In this document: one piece after another, positions 41,717-51,551 of the stretch
How positions within the stretch are numbered: the first letter of the stretch is position 1
How the letters are laid out: each line of letters starts with the position of its first letter
Assembly: GCF_000315915.1 (NCBI RefSeq)
Contig: NC_020192.1
Location: 558,001-622,000, forward strand
Reading direction: 5' to 3'
Source: Henningerozyma blattae CBS 6284
Lineage: Eukaryota; Ascomycota; Saccharomycetes; Saccharomycetales; Saccharomycetaceae
DNA: 64,000 nucleotides
Program-made: the position numbers and the translations under genes
Notes under the pieces: generated by a model
What the model was told of the DNA's origin: nothing
Database searches by the model: none
Seen by the model: only the letters and a program-made list of their open reading frames with translations

Positions 41717-42904
41717 ATGATAAGCTTTCCTAAATTCGCATCATATACCACAGCCTTATTGCTTCTGTTGAGTAATGCAGACGCAATTCGTTTAGCTCAA
41801 CAGCCCCATGAGAAGATTACCACTTCTGAAGAAGCACGGCCCTGGTATAGGACTATCTACTCTACGGAAGTAGAACTAGTTACACCAACAGTTATTGGTG
41901 GTGTCACCTTTAGTGCAAAACCCCCACAATCATCGGAATCATTGGCTCCTTGGGTGTCTTTAAACAAGGAAGGTGAACCAAAAATTATTAGACCTGAATT
42001 GAAAAATGGTAGAATTAAAAAAGGACTACCTGATTATAAGACCTATTTCCAAACTTTATCTATAAAAACACTTGGTTATGATGAATTAAAAGCTAAAAAC
42101 ATGGATCCTAATGATGTATTTGAAGAGGAAGTTTGGATAGAGGAAGATCCTACGTATGTCAGTTTAAATCCTATTATTAGATGTACGCCGGACAGATTCT
42201 TTCATAAGGGTTTGGCAAGAGAAATAATTAGTGACCCATTCTGCACACCACGTGAAAATGTTGAATGGGAAATTGGTAAAACTTATTTCATTACTTGGTA
42301 TACCCACTCTTTAATAGATGAATCGACTGATATAGTGTCTCCACAGGCTCGTATTCATCTTTCTTATGTTAAAGAATCTCCAAAGGATGTTCGTTATAGA
42401 AAGAGAGATGGTTCAATCCCAACTGCAACTTTTTTCATGTCGAAATGGGTTGATAATGTGGATGGTGTAATGCCAATGGAATTAAAAGAAGATTGGTTAC
42501 AAGGTCGTTATGAAAGATTGATTATGGTTTCTGTTCAGCCTTCTCACATTGCAGATGAAGATTTCGATCCAATGGACAATGGGGTTATGATTAGAATGCG
42601 TCTTGGCGCTAGGGTTGTTAAGCAAGACAGAGATGCCATTGCTATGAGGGATGCAGGGATGACTGGTGAAAAATGGTATTATGTATTAATGGCTATTCCT
42701 ACTGCAGTAGTAGTTGCATTGTTTGGGATGTATTTTTTCTTACATTTGAACAGAGGTACAAGAGATATTTCTGGTATCACTCAAAGAGAAATTGGTAAAA
42801 AAAGAAAAGTCTTGGGGAGTTTAAAAGACATGAAATACGGTCAACAACACAACCATTTGTATTCAGAATTACCTGTCTATAATAAGGGTCCAAAACATTC
42901 TTAA
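41717..42904 (+). CDS. PSG1: Type I membrane protein, Psg1-like (Pma1 stabilisation in the Golgi)
   Basis: A 395-residue secretory protein. The signal peptide is clear (residues 1-23, LLLLLSNADA). A luminal domain contains RPWYRTIYSTEVELVTPTVIGGVTFSAKPP and WITWYTHS-like FITWYTHSL. A Kex2-type Lys-Arg site follows at K229-R230 (YRKRDG). One membrane span lies at about 321-342 (VLMAIPTAVVVALFGMYFFL), followed by a basic cytosolic tail of about 53 residues. This layout and length fit S. cerevisiae Psg1 (YKL077W, 392 aa), a Kex2-cleaved Golgi protein that stabilises the proton pump Pma1. The assignment rests on remembered features and on gene order. Confidence 0.75.
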   Translation: MISFPKFASYTTALLLLLSNADAIRLAQQPHEKITTSEEARPWYRTIYSTEVELVTPTVIGGVTFSAKPPQSSESLAPWVSLNKEGEPKIIRPELKNGRIKKGLPDYKTYFQTLSIKTLGYDELKAKNMDPNDVFEEEVWIEEDPTYVSLNPIIRCTPDRFFHKGLAREIISDPFCTPRENVEWEIGKTYFITWYTHSLIDESTDIVSPQARIHLSYVKESPKDVRYRKRDGSIPTATFFMSKWVDNVDGVMPMELKEDWLQGRYERLIMVSVQPSHIADEDFDPMDNGVMIRMRLGARVVKQDRDAIAMRDAGMTGEKWYYVLMAIPTAVVVALFGMYFFLHLNRGTRDISGITQREIGKKRKVLGSLKDMKYGQQHNHLYSELPVYNKGPKHS

Positions 42905-43087
42905 TATGATTTTTGACATTTATGTTTGTTTCTAAAAAATATTAATTCTTGTTTACTATTTTTTTCTCTAATATCTTTTTAATTCTTCTATAGACCAAAT
43001 CAAATACCCTACTTAATATATTTAATACCGTAATCTAAACATATCCGATATGTAGTAATCTATAATATTATAAAAAGCAATTGTTAT

Positions 43088-43753
43088 CTAACTTGACCAA
43101 GAAATATTGATATCGTAGTTATTTCGTAAGGTTTCTAAATCGTTTTGGATATTAATATATTCTTCAGTATCATTTACTTTATCTATTTTAATATGTGACA
43201 TACATTCTTGCAATTTGTTGACAACTATATCAATTTTATCTTGGGTAATCAAATTATCATTCTCTAATCGTATCATATTTTCGTTTAATTCTTTTATAGG
43301 ATAATCAATGCTGGAGAATATAAAATTATCTATTTTAATGGATCGTTGTAAATTTTCATCAATAATAAAATTCTTTATAAGTACTAAATTATCATTTATA
43401 TGACTGATCAATTTCCAAATCTTTTTATTAATATACTCAATATTCTCAACTTTATAAATCAATCGGTAATTTTCCTTGATTAATCGATCTATCTCATCTT
43501 CTTGTATCATCTCATCTTTTTTGTTATCACTTTCATCATCTGTTTGAATAGCGGTTTCATCTTCATTACAAGACTCTTTAGAATTAGTGTTGTTATTGTT
43601 TTGATCATTGTTATCTTTTCCTTTTATTTCATTTTTAGGTAATTTTTTTATAAGTGTTTCTATCCGATCAGTCTCTTGTCTTGACCCTCGACACTCACTA
43701 GTTAACGATTTAGTAATTTGTAAAATATATTCGAAATTATCATTATTTGACAT
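43088..43753 (-). CDS. Coiled-coil protein, possible Far3 counterpart
   Basis: A 221-residue polar protein rich in Asn, Asp, Ile and Lys. The ATG at 43753 (MSNNDNFEYILQITKSLTSECRG) is used; no earlier ATG is available. An Asn/Asp/Glu-rich linker (about 48-85) is followed by long helices with heptad patterns (DRLIKENYRLIYKVENIEYINKK; DKIDIVVNKLQECMSHI). Length, strand and neighbourhood would suit the pheromone-arrest protein Far3 (YMR052W, about 204 aa). The C-terminal NNYDINISWSS also faintly recalls Mcm16/CENP-H. I cannot separate these without an alignment. It is convergent with PSG1. Confidence 0.5.
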   Translation of the reverse strand: MSNNDNFEYILQITKSLTSECRGSRQETDRIETLIKKLPKNEIKGKDNNDQNNNNTNSKESCNEDETAIQTDDESDNKKDEMIQEDEIDRLIKENYRLIYKVENIEYINKKIWKLISHINDNLVLIKNFIIDENLQRSIKIDNFIFSSIDYPIKELNENMIRLENDNLITQDKIDIVVNKLQECMSHIKIDKVNDTEEYINIQNDLETLRNNYDINISWSS

Positions 43754-45376
43754 CACACTATACTGTTTTAGTCTACAATATTAAATAGAGTTTGTCTCTC
43801 TTAAAATGAAATATGATTATGTACCCATATTCACTACTGGGGTAATATACGTTCTTAGTACTTTTTGTATTAAAAAATACACCAAATTTATCGGAAAAGA
43901 TACCCTTCATAAAATACCGAATAAAAATACGAAGTCTAAGGTGTCATATTATTAAAAATGTATAATATTGAGGTAGTAGATATACTTGTATAACAATTTA
44001 TGGAATACTTTGCAAGAGCCAGGCTATTTATCTATGCAAAACTTCATTATTGAGAAATTAAAAACTATGTTCATTTTTTAGAGTATGAATACTTTTTTTG
44101 TGCTATTTAAGACGCATATGATCCTTTAAAAAGTCTTCCGTTCAATATTATTGAAAAAAAAACTGAAAAAAATAAGAGTAGTAATTATTACTAATATAAA
44201 AAATGAGCAAATAGTTTTCATTTAATTTTTCTGTATTTGTGTCATTAATAATTAACTGCTATCCAGGCAATAAGGAAATACAAAAAAATATGCAAGTGTA
44301 GAAAAATTGTGATGTTTTAAATTAATATTTAAGTATTAATATCTTTTAGAATCACCTTAACTTTTTCAGTTAATTTTTCCTAAACTTTTTTTATATATTA
44401 AGAATTTTAATTAGTGACATAAAATAATGTTCAATAGCTGACACTGCAGATTTTCACGTACATCTATTGATAGCCTCTACCAATGAGAAAGATTAGTTTG
44501 ATTTATTTTTGGTTTAGCTATTTGCAATATAAATTGCTTTCTTTATTATCAATATTATGGTAAAAATTTTATCAAGGGTGGATTATATTACTATCAATTT
44601 TGTAATATTCAAGATTGATACCCAATATTGTAACAAAAATATAAACAGTAATTATTCTTGTTCTCTGTAAGTTGTATATTTATCATGATAAAGTACATCC
44701 TTTAACAAGAATACCTATCAAGTTTGTGAGAATTATGAATGATAACTATATAGGCAATGACAATAGCGGTAATCCAAAACTCAAGACTAGGGTTTCTATC
44801 AAATTAGGATGCTATGATACACATACTTAGTTAACAAAACTATAAGAGGTATCGTTTGAAGGATATGTACTAGTAGCTTCTATTCAATGAAACTGTACCA
44901 GCTATTTAACTTCGCGTTTTTAATATAACCAGTGAAAAATAGGGATATTCTAGAATCACATTTTTGCAAGCCATTTAATTAATACCTTTTAAATATCACA
45001 AACAAATATATTAACAACCGAGCTTAGCAAACATTTGGGAAGATGATACTACTATCAAGGTTTAACTCGTTTTTTTTTTATAAAATGTAGTATAGAAATA
45101 GTTAAAAATAGAGTGATAAAACGTGACAAATATTAGACTATTTAATTACATAAACCTTTTTAATATATAAAAAATATATATTCACTTTATTTCTTTATTT
45201 AAGGAACCATAAAACCGAGTCTTTACTCGACAATGTAAAACAGTAAATCATTTATTATCAATATTCATGGAAAAATTTTTTATATAATCAATTTTAGAGC
45301 TCCGCGATAGTGGAATATATTCTTTTTCGACTCTAGAAATCTAATAACATAATATTTTTTACTAGGTTTCGCCAGT
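43754..45376. other. Gene desert, part 1
   Basis: 1.6 kb of AT-rich DNA upstream of the coiled-coil gene and downstream of the small secreted gene. I see no open frame of note, RNA gene or recognisable element. Confidence 0.5.
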
Positions 45377-45670
45377 CTATATTTGAATTTTTGGGAATTT
45401 TGGTGGATTAATACCAATTTTTGGTTCTAAAAATTTTGGTGCCTCCCATTTTATGGTAGGCATTACAATATTTCCACCTACAGTTGGTTCCACGACGGTA
45501 ATGCATTTTTCACGTTGAAGTCTATGTTTAGCAATAGTTACTTGGGCTTCAGTAGCTGTAGGTACAGCTACTTCTTCCATATGATCATTGATCGGTCCAG
45601 CGCTGGTAAAGCTTGAAACAGCCAAAAGGGTTAATAACCCGGTTAAAAAGTTTACTTTTGAAAGCATCAT
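45377..45670 (-). CDS. Small predicted secreted protein, orphan
   Basis: A 97-residue protein with a textbook signal peptide: MMLSKVNFLTGLLTLLAVSS then FTSA, with cleavage expected after A24. The predicted mature chain (about 73 residues) has one Cys, is rich in Pro, Val, Ile and Lys, and ends with the repetitive APKFLEPKIGINPPKFPKIQI. There is no membrane span or GPI signal, and no tandem Lys-Arg sites as in pheromone precursors. I recognise no family. It stands alone in a gene desert. The signal peptide argues for a real gene; a relic of a larger wall protein is possible. Confidence 0.5.
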   Translation of the reverse strand: MMLSKVNFLTGLLTLLAVSSFTSAGPINDHMEEVAVPTATEAQVTIAKHRLQREKCITVVEPTVGGNIVMPTIKWEAPKFLEPKIGINPPKFPKIQI

Positions 45671-47571
45671 CTTGTTACTATACTTGATTTTAATTTGATC
45701 ATTTAATTAGCATAATAATTATATTAGGATGGAATATAAAAATAAAAAAAAACAATCAATTGAAAAGCTATTTATATTATATGCTCACGAAATTTGAAGA
45801 AAATAATAGTAATTTAGCATATATTTTGACTTTAAGTTTCTATTAAAATAGAATATTTACCTTTTTTGTTTCTAGAATTTATATAGAATTAAATTACCAG
45901 CCTTATACCCAATATTTTCTAGTAATCGAAAAATAAATATTAAAAAAGGGAATTTTTAAACAGATATAGATTAAAGTCAAATAATGACTAAGCAAGGATT
46001 TCCTTCTATTTCAGGGATCATCTTAAAAAATGAATGTTTATGAATATATTCATTAATGTTCGAGAATACTAGTGGTCTTAAATCCTATATTGAAGTAAAA
46101 TAATTTTGACACTTTTGCAATAATACTAAAAAATATTTTTTAGCTTGAATTGTAACCATTTTAAACGAATGTTTTGCAAGGTATTATTACTCCATACCCA
46201 AACTATCATACCGTTCCTCTCTTTTTTTGGAAGTATGCATAAGAAGGTAATACCATTGATTTTTTCCATAACAAATATAAATAAATACCTTCTTCTTTTT
46301 TGAATGACAGTATTTCGAAATCTTTTTCAAGAAAATATTTAATTAAATCAATCTTTGTATTACGGGATATTAACCTTATCTTTACCAAAGTTCCTTAAGC
46401 ATTCAAAAGAAAAACAAACAAGCTTATTTGGATATATTAGTTTTAAATTACAGTTTTAAATAGGGTGTAAAACTATAGTACTTACCGCCAAGTATTAGTT
46501 TTGTATAATCTAAACTATTTTAGCGCAATTTACAAGCGAGGTTGCAATTGTAAATAGCAAAAAGAAATAGCAATAAAAATGTTACAAGCTAGAATTAGGA
46601 GAAACCAATCAGATAACGTTTTAGATAATTCTCACAGTATGATATTAGAGAAATATTTAGATATCATATTACTAACAGAGATTATCTGATAGGGATGATT
46701 CCAATTCAGCTCGAAAAGAGTTATCTTTCAGTTATAAAAAAGAATATATATAAAAATTCGTTAAGGAGTTGTGAGTCTTATATGTAAAGAGAATCATGTG
46801 AAGATAAATTCTCTAAATAAATATTAAACAGTCTACTTTATATTAATATCTGAAGCCTAGAAAATTCCCTACCTCATATTAAAAATGAACACATATCATG
46901 GCTTAATTTTTGATATTATCACCCTAACCACAAAAAAATATGTGAGTTATATAGATTAAGACAATGTCATATAGTTAGCTCTTTCCCCTAGTGAAAATAT
47001 TTGTATTACAATTATATTTGATAAGCAGGAGAATAACAAAAATGTTAAATAAAAAGAAAAAAAAACTTTTAAGTTAAGAAACTTAAAAGACGAGATAACC
47101 AATAAGAAAAGAAATTGTTAACAGGATGCAAAAGCTGAGCGCCGAAAGAAATAATACACTTTATATATTAGCAGAGAATTATTGTATTTATTTAAATCAG
47201 TTATTATTACTAAATATCATATTTTTTTTTTTTTTAAACTACTAGATTATATTGGTTATTGTCTGGTAGTTCAAGTTAGATTTACTTCATTTATTTGTGG
47301 GAAACAAAATATTTATAACAGATGTGTCATATAGTCTTAATAACTTTCATATTTAATACGTGGCGCAGTTATTTTTAATGCCACGCTCTTCCAACTTTCT
47401 GCTCATTGATGACATGAGATGAGACGAATTGAACTCTAAGAAATATATAAACCTAAAGACAAAAACTTGTAGAATGAGCATAATACGAACACAGAGAGTG
47501 TAATAATTAGCTATTGAAGGAAGAGCAAAAAATAATTATCACGTGATCGTAAAAATTTTAGTAAAAGAGAA
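45671..47571. other. Gene desert, part 2, with a nested palindrome
   Basis: 1.9 kb of AT-rich DNA with no convincing gene. It contains a nested palindromic arrangement at 46608-46690, a T16 tract near 47222-47236, a GTGGC/GCCAC pair near 47360-47395, a TATATAAA at about 47444 and an ATCACGTGAT site (47540-47549) 23 bp from the tRNA-Lys gene. Confidence 0.5.
46608..46690. repeat. Nested inverted repeats
   Basis: ATCAGATAA (46608-46616) pairs with TTATCTGAT (46682-46690). Inside, TATGATAT (46638-46645) pairs with ATATCATA (46661-46668). The two stems are concentric, as in a branched cruciform or a folded RNA. Confidence 0.6.
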
Positions 47572-47665
47572 CTCCTCATAGGGGGCTCGAACCCCTGACA
47601 TTTCGGTATCCTTGCTTAAGAAATTTCTTAAAAGCCGAACGCTCTACCAACTGAGCTAACAAGGA
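47572..47665 (-). tRNA. tRNA-Lys (anticodon UUU), intron-containing
   Basis: A 94-nt gene encoding a 73-nt tRNA. The acceptor TCCTTGT pairs with ATGAGGA and the discriminator is G. D arm GCTCAGTTGGTAGAGC, anticodon stem-loop TCGGCTTTTAA...CCGA with TTT, and T arm AGGGGTTCGAGCCCCC are all intact. A 21-nt intron follows position 37, as in S. cerevisiae tRNA-Lys(UUU), whose intron is similar. A T4 tract for Pol III termination lies a few bases past the 3' end. Confidence 0.96.
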
Positions 47666-48929
47666 TGAGTTCTCGGAGTTTTATGACATAGTGATACTAT
47701 CAGTACACTGTGTCAAGGGTTAGAAGCTTACAAGCCCTAACTAAATAAGAGACGTTCGTGTCAACATGTTGCGACGCGTAAACTCGCTTGTATATAAAGC
47801 GATGCCCATGAGGCTACTGGGATTCAAGAGAGTTAGACATTGTTATACAGTGTTTAAGATATAAAGACGATTACTTTATTTACACATATATAGTAAATAC
47901 TATAACTAAAATGAATATATTTCTAAATAAAGTAATCGTCTTTACATCTTAAACACTGTATAACAATGTCTAACTCTCTTGAGTCCCAGTAGTGGGCATA
48001 GGTGCTTGTGTTTTGTAATTGGATTACTGACATTGGATCCAAGAAGTTAATTCTTGGTACTATGTTTGTTGTAATACGAGATTAAAAGGACAACGATGGT
48101 GTTTCAGAGTTCGGATGGTACTGAGATCAGTAGTTACAGGTTGTATTACACAAGATTATTGTATCTCCCCTGTTTGATCCTTCTCTATATAGTATATAAT
48201 AGTATATTGTTCTATACATGCTCCTTATATACTTCTTTAGAGCTGGACATTTCTGGGTGCATAGTTACAAGATACGGTACATTCATTGAAACCTGGGTGT
48301 CATTCTTACTAATAGGTGTCCAAGATGAACTAGAAGTAGGTGAATATTCAGTGGTTACAGTTGATGTTCCACGCCTGCTGAATAGTTGTTTCTCAGCTGT
48401 GGTCAGCTGATCTGTCCTCTCTCGAGGCTTCTCTTGTACTAATTTCTTGTAAATATTACGTGAAAGGTGACGGCATCTAAACGGTTTTACAAAAATGTTT
48501 GTTGTAGACGAGATTGACTTTATACTCATCTACAAGTTGCTAACTAGAAATTATACATAACACTGAGCAACTGCTAGTTGCATACCTGTGAATATCGGTT
48601 CGATGCATAATCTCTACTAGTTAGCCAGCATTACTTAAACTGTGCACTCCTACCCTTGTAAGTAAGTTTACAAACAGTCCAATTAAAGTAAAATGGGGAA
48701 GCTGGCGTTGACCTTTGAAAAGTATTTAAAGGCCAGCTTTTCCAGACTTAAGACATAAATTTATAGTTCTTTCACATAGTTATTTAGTTTAAAAAGAACA
48801 ACAATTATATTCGTAAGTTCGAAGTATTAACTGGTGTTAAGTTAATAAGATTGTTAAGTTAAGTTTGGTAGTTACTATTTAAGTGTATTGTACTCCTAAG
48901 TTGGTTTACGACAGTTAACAATTAAATTA
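47666..48929. other. Inter-tRNA region with probable mobile-element remnants
   Basis: The 1.26 kb between tRNA-Lys and tRNA-Ala, read 5'-flank to 5'-flank. It begins 19 bp from tRNA-Lys with a hairpin (TGACATAGTG/CACTGTGTCA, 47684-47715) and then a near-perfect long inverted repeat. The DNA is less AT-rich than the desert to the left. A 105-codon minus-strand frame at 48212-48529 is Ser/Thr-rich and starts amid basic residues; it could be a decayed Gag-type fragment but shows no diagnostic motif. The part at about 48657-48920 ends in GTTAACA 9 bp before the tRNA-Ala and has a TATA-like TATTTAAA, as a solo LTR might. tRNA 5' flanks are the preferred targets of yeast Ty elements. Confidence 0.4.
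47802..47999. repeat. Long near-perfect inverted repeat
   Basis: The arm 47814-47882 and the arm 47924-47992 are reverse complements over 69 bases with two mismatches. Beyond a 5-base insertion (TGAGG) in the left arm they continue to pair for ATGCCCA (47802-47808 with 47993-47999). The spacer is 41 bp. The arms have no open frame. It may be two opposed solo-LTR ends, a foldback/MITE-like element, or an inverted duplication of a local segment. Confidence 0.9.
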
Positions 48930-49002
48930 GGGCGTGTGGCGTAGTTGGTAGCGCGCTTCCCTTGCAAGGAAGAGGTCTCTGGTTCGATTCCTGACTCGTC
49001 CA
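48930..49002 (+). tRNA. tRNA-Ala (anticodon UGC)
   Basis: A 73-nt intronless gene. The acceptor GGGCGTG/CTCGTCC keeps the G3:U70 identity pair of tRNA-Ala. D arm GCGTAGTTGGTAGCGC, anticodon stem-loop CTTCCCTTGCAAGGAAG with TGC, and T loop GGTTCGATTCC are present; the discriminator is A. T:T mismatches are seen at 6:67 and at 51:63 of the T stem. The acceptor resembles S. cerevisiae tRNA-Ala(AGC), while the anticodon arm resembles tRNA-Ala(UGC). TTTT follows immediately (49003-49006). Confidence 0.92.
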
Positions 49003-49745
49003 TTTTAGTCAACAGTTTGAAATCACGTGATACAAATATTAAATATATATATATATAATATTGTTAGAGAAATTCTATCATAATTTTAGAAATCTTTTAT
49101 TCCTTTTTAGACTGTTATGTCACTCATCTTTTTTTTTCCTCATTCATTTATTTTACATTTTTGAAAGAAATTAGTGTATTTTATTTATTTTAATTTTAAA
49201 TAATATAATTAAAATGAATATATTTCTTAAATAGTGTTTTTCGATATAAAAAGAAAAACACATTTTAAACAATAAGTCACGTGATAAAAGTATTTTACCA
49301 CTTAATAGAAAATGATATAATCATATTCCAGCATAATCATATACAAATATATAAATAAAAATTACTTTTTTTACTATAATAGCTACTATTATTAGGTTTG
49401 AGTAACATATTTAATCTTTTTACGTTTCTCTTTTACGTATTTGCTATTACAATATCCAATATAGAAAAGTGTATTACCCTATTATCAGCTTTAATTTAGT
49501 AAAATAACAAATGCTCTGAGGGACGAGATATCGCTAGATAATAGTGTTCACATTATATTTTTAAGATTTTAGTTTTTTTAAATATTTTCAGTTTTTCTTT
49601 CTGTCACTCGAAAGACGCCGCCCTAATATAATGTACAAAAATAATAAGGAAAGATCTAATTTTTAATGAAAAAATAACGAAAGATATCGCAGCCATATAA
49701 TACCCCTATTGGATTATCATGTCATAAATCAATAACAAGCTTCTA
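49003..49745. other. Intergenic, tRNA-Ala to MSS1
   Basis: Very AT-rich spacer. It contains the tRNA-Ala T4 terminator, two CACGTG sites (about 49025 and 49278), a 9-bp hairpin (49234-49261) and a copy of the AAAATGAATATATTTCT motif also found in the spacer of the long inverted repeat. No gene is seen. Confidence 0.5.
49234..49261. repeat. Perfect 9-bp hairpin near tRNA-Ala
   Basis: GTGTTTTTC (49234-49242) and GAAAAACAC (49253-49261) are exact reverse complements with a ten-base loop. Just upstream lies AAAATGAATATATTTCT (about 49211-49227), shared with 47909-47925. Confidence 0.8.
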
Positions 49746-51380
49746 ATGTTTTGTCCAACAAAAAGACTCTTTTTAGAAAATGGGACTAAAACCTCCCAAA
49801 TATTTGATCATTTGAGTCACGTTAAACCTTTGAAATCATTGCCGGTAACATATCATTTACCAACCATATATGCTGTTTCTACTGGAATAAATATTAAATC
49901 TGCAACCGCATTGATCCGAATATCAGGCTCACAGTCGAAGTATATATTTAGTCGATTGACAAGAAAGAAATCAAGCGAATTAATTCCCAGAAAAGCAATA
50001 CTTCAAAATTTGTATTCAACATTTGACAAATATAGAAAAAATTTATTGGATAATTCAATAGTAATATTTTTTCCTCATCCTAATTCATTTACTGGTGAAG
50101 ATGTATTAGAATTACATTTACATGGAGGTAAAACAATAATCAAAAGTGTTCTAAACTCAATAGATAATCTGAAAAATTATGATACAGATAAGGTGAAAAA
50201 TAATAATATTCAAATTAAATATGCAGAGCCTGGAGAATTTTCAAGGAGATCTTTTTTAAATGGTAAAAAGAATTTGATTGAATTAGAAAGTATTAAAGAC
50301 TTGATTGATTCAGAAACAGAAAAAGAGAGACAGAATATAATTCAAAATTTGGATTCGCAAACAAGAAACAAGAATATTAGTAATTTTAAAGATTGGAGAA
50401 ATGTTCTAATTGATAATTATTCTGAATTAACAGCAGTTATTGATTTTAATGAAGATATGGAAATCAATGATATTAATAATATATTACGTAAAATACTGAC
50501 AAATTTTGAAGAATTAGCAAAAAATATCAAAAATTTCAATGAAAGGGTTTTGAGATCAAATTTTTTACTGGATGGAATTAAAATACTTTTAATTGGTTCT
50601 ACCAATGTCGGTAAATCATCTTTGATTAATAAATTAGTCAAAGATGATGTTGCCATAGTAAGTAATATACCTGGCACTACCAGAGATTTAATCGAAAAAA
50701 TTATTGAATTTAATGGCTGGAAATTAATTTTAACTGATTCAGCTGGTATCAATAAAAATTTACGTAGTGGAAAAGTATTGGATGAAATTGAAAAGATTGG
50801 TATCAAGAAGAGCATATCAAAATTAATGGGGACTGATATTTCTTTATTAGTTGTCGATGGTTCACAACCTAATATCTGCATAGATACTGAGGTCTTGAAA
50901 ATAATCAAAGACAATAATATACCATTTATTGTGGTGGTAAATAAATTTGACTTGATTGATACTAATAAATTACATATAATAAAAAATCAAATCATTTCAA
51001 TATTTAATACAGTGGGAATTACAAAGACTTTCCCAATTATACTAATATCTTGTAAAACTGATTATAATATAGAGGAATTGTATACTGAATTAACAAGACA
51101 ACTGAAAACAATAGTTAATATTGATTCAAAGGATCCAATTCGAATGTCGTACCGTGTTCAGAATATACTTCGAGAAGATATAATAAAAAATTTAGATGAT
51201 GCTATTAATCAATTAAGATTAATCTTATCTAATAATTCAAGTGATGAGGAAGGCGATGCTGTCATTATTTGTGAAGTTATTAGCGAAGTTATTAACGGTA
51301 TTAATAAGATCACTGGCGAGTCCGTTGGTATAGAGGAAGTGCTAGATACTGTTTTTTCTAAATTCTGTATAGGAAAATAA
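49746..51380 (+). CDS. MSS1: Mitochondrial tRNA wobble-uridine GTPase Mss1 (MnmE family)
   Basis: A 544-residue MnmE/TrmE protein. The N-terminal folate-binding domain shows TIYAVSTGINIKSATALIRISG and ENVL-type GEDVLELHLHGGK, then EPGEFSRRSFLNGKKNLIELESIKDLI. The G domain has the P-loop GSTNVGKSS (284-292), switch II PGTTRD and NKFD. The C-terminal end FCIGK (540-544) carries the catalytic Cys motif CxGK. With Mto1 it installs the 5-taurinomethyl or carboxymethylaminomethyl group on mitochondrial tRNA wobble uridines. S. cerevisiae Mss1 (YMR023C, 526 aa) is adjacent to UBC7, which is also in this window. Confidence 0.97.
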   Translation: MFCPTKRLFLENGTKTSQIFDHLSHVKPLKSLPVTYHLPTIYAVSTGINIKSATALIRISGSQSKYIFSRLTRKKSSELIPRKAILQNLYSTFDKYRKNLLDNSIVIFFPHPNSFTGEDVLELHLHGGKTIIKSVLNSIDNLKNYDTDKVKNNNIQIKYAEPGEFSRRSFLNGKKNLIELESIKDLIDSETEKERQNIIQNLDSQTRNKNISNFKDWRNVLIDNYSELTAVIDFNEDMEINDINNILRKILTNFEELAKNIKNFNERVLRSNFLLDGIKILLIGSTNVGKSSLINKLVKDDVAIVSNIPGTTRDLIEKIIEFNGWKLILTDSAGINKNLRSGKVLDEIEKIGIKKSISKLMGTDISLLVVDGSQPNICIDTEVLKIIKDNNIPFIVVVNKFDLIDTNKLHIIKNQIISIFNTVGITKTFPIILISCKTDYNIEELYTELTRQLKTIVNIDSKDPIRMSYRVQNILREDIIKNLDDAINQLRLILSNNSSDEEGDAVIICEVISEVINGINKITGESVGIEEVLDTVFSKFCIGK

Positions 51381-51551
51381 TTTAACAGATAATACACATT
51401 AGAACGAAACGTCATACCTACTATACCGTTTATATAACCTGTACATATAATATGATAACGTAGACAATTATAAACCACACACTTGGAAATATGTAAAAAT
51501 TTATTTTAATATAGGTTTTCAGTATATAACACAATCAATATGATATTATAG

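Noticed and set aside
46206..46388. 60-codon minus-strand frame in the gene desert.
   Set aside because: Lys/Ile-rich translation of AT-rich spacer without any feature of a real gene.
46580..46830. Possible solo LTR starting TGTTAC and ending TTAAACA in the gene desert.
   Set aside because: No target-site duplication, no matching second copy and no TATA/poly-A layout; the inner palindromes were recorded instead.
47540..49285. Three RTCACGTG (CDEI-like) sites around the tRNA pair, with very AT-rich DNA to the right.
   Set aside because: No CCG-centred CDEIII lies at the required distance on either strand.
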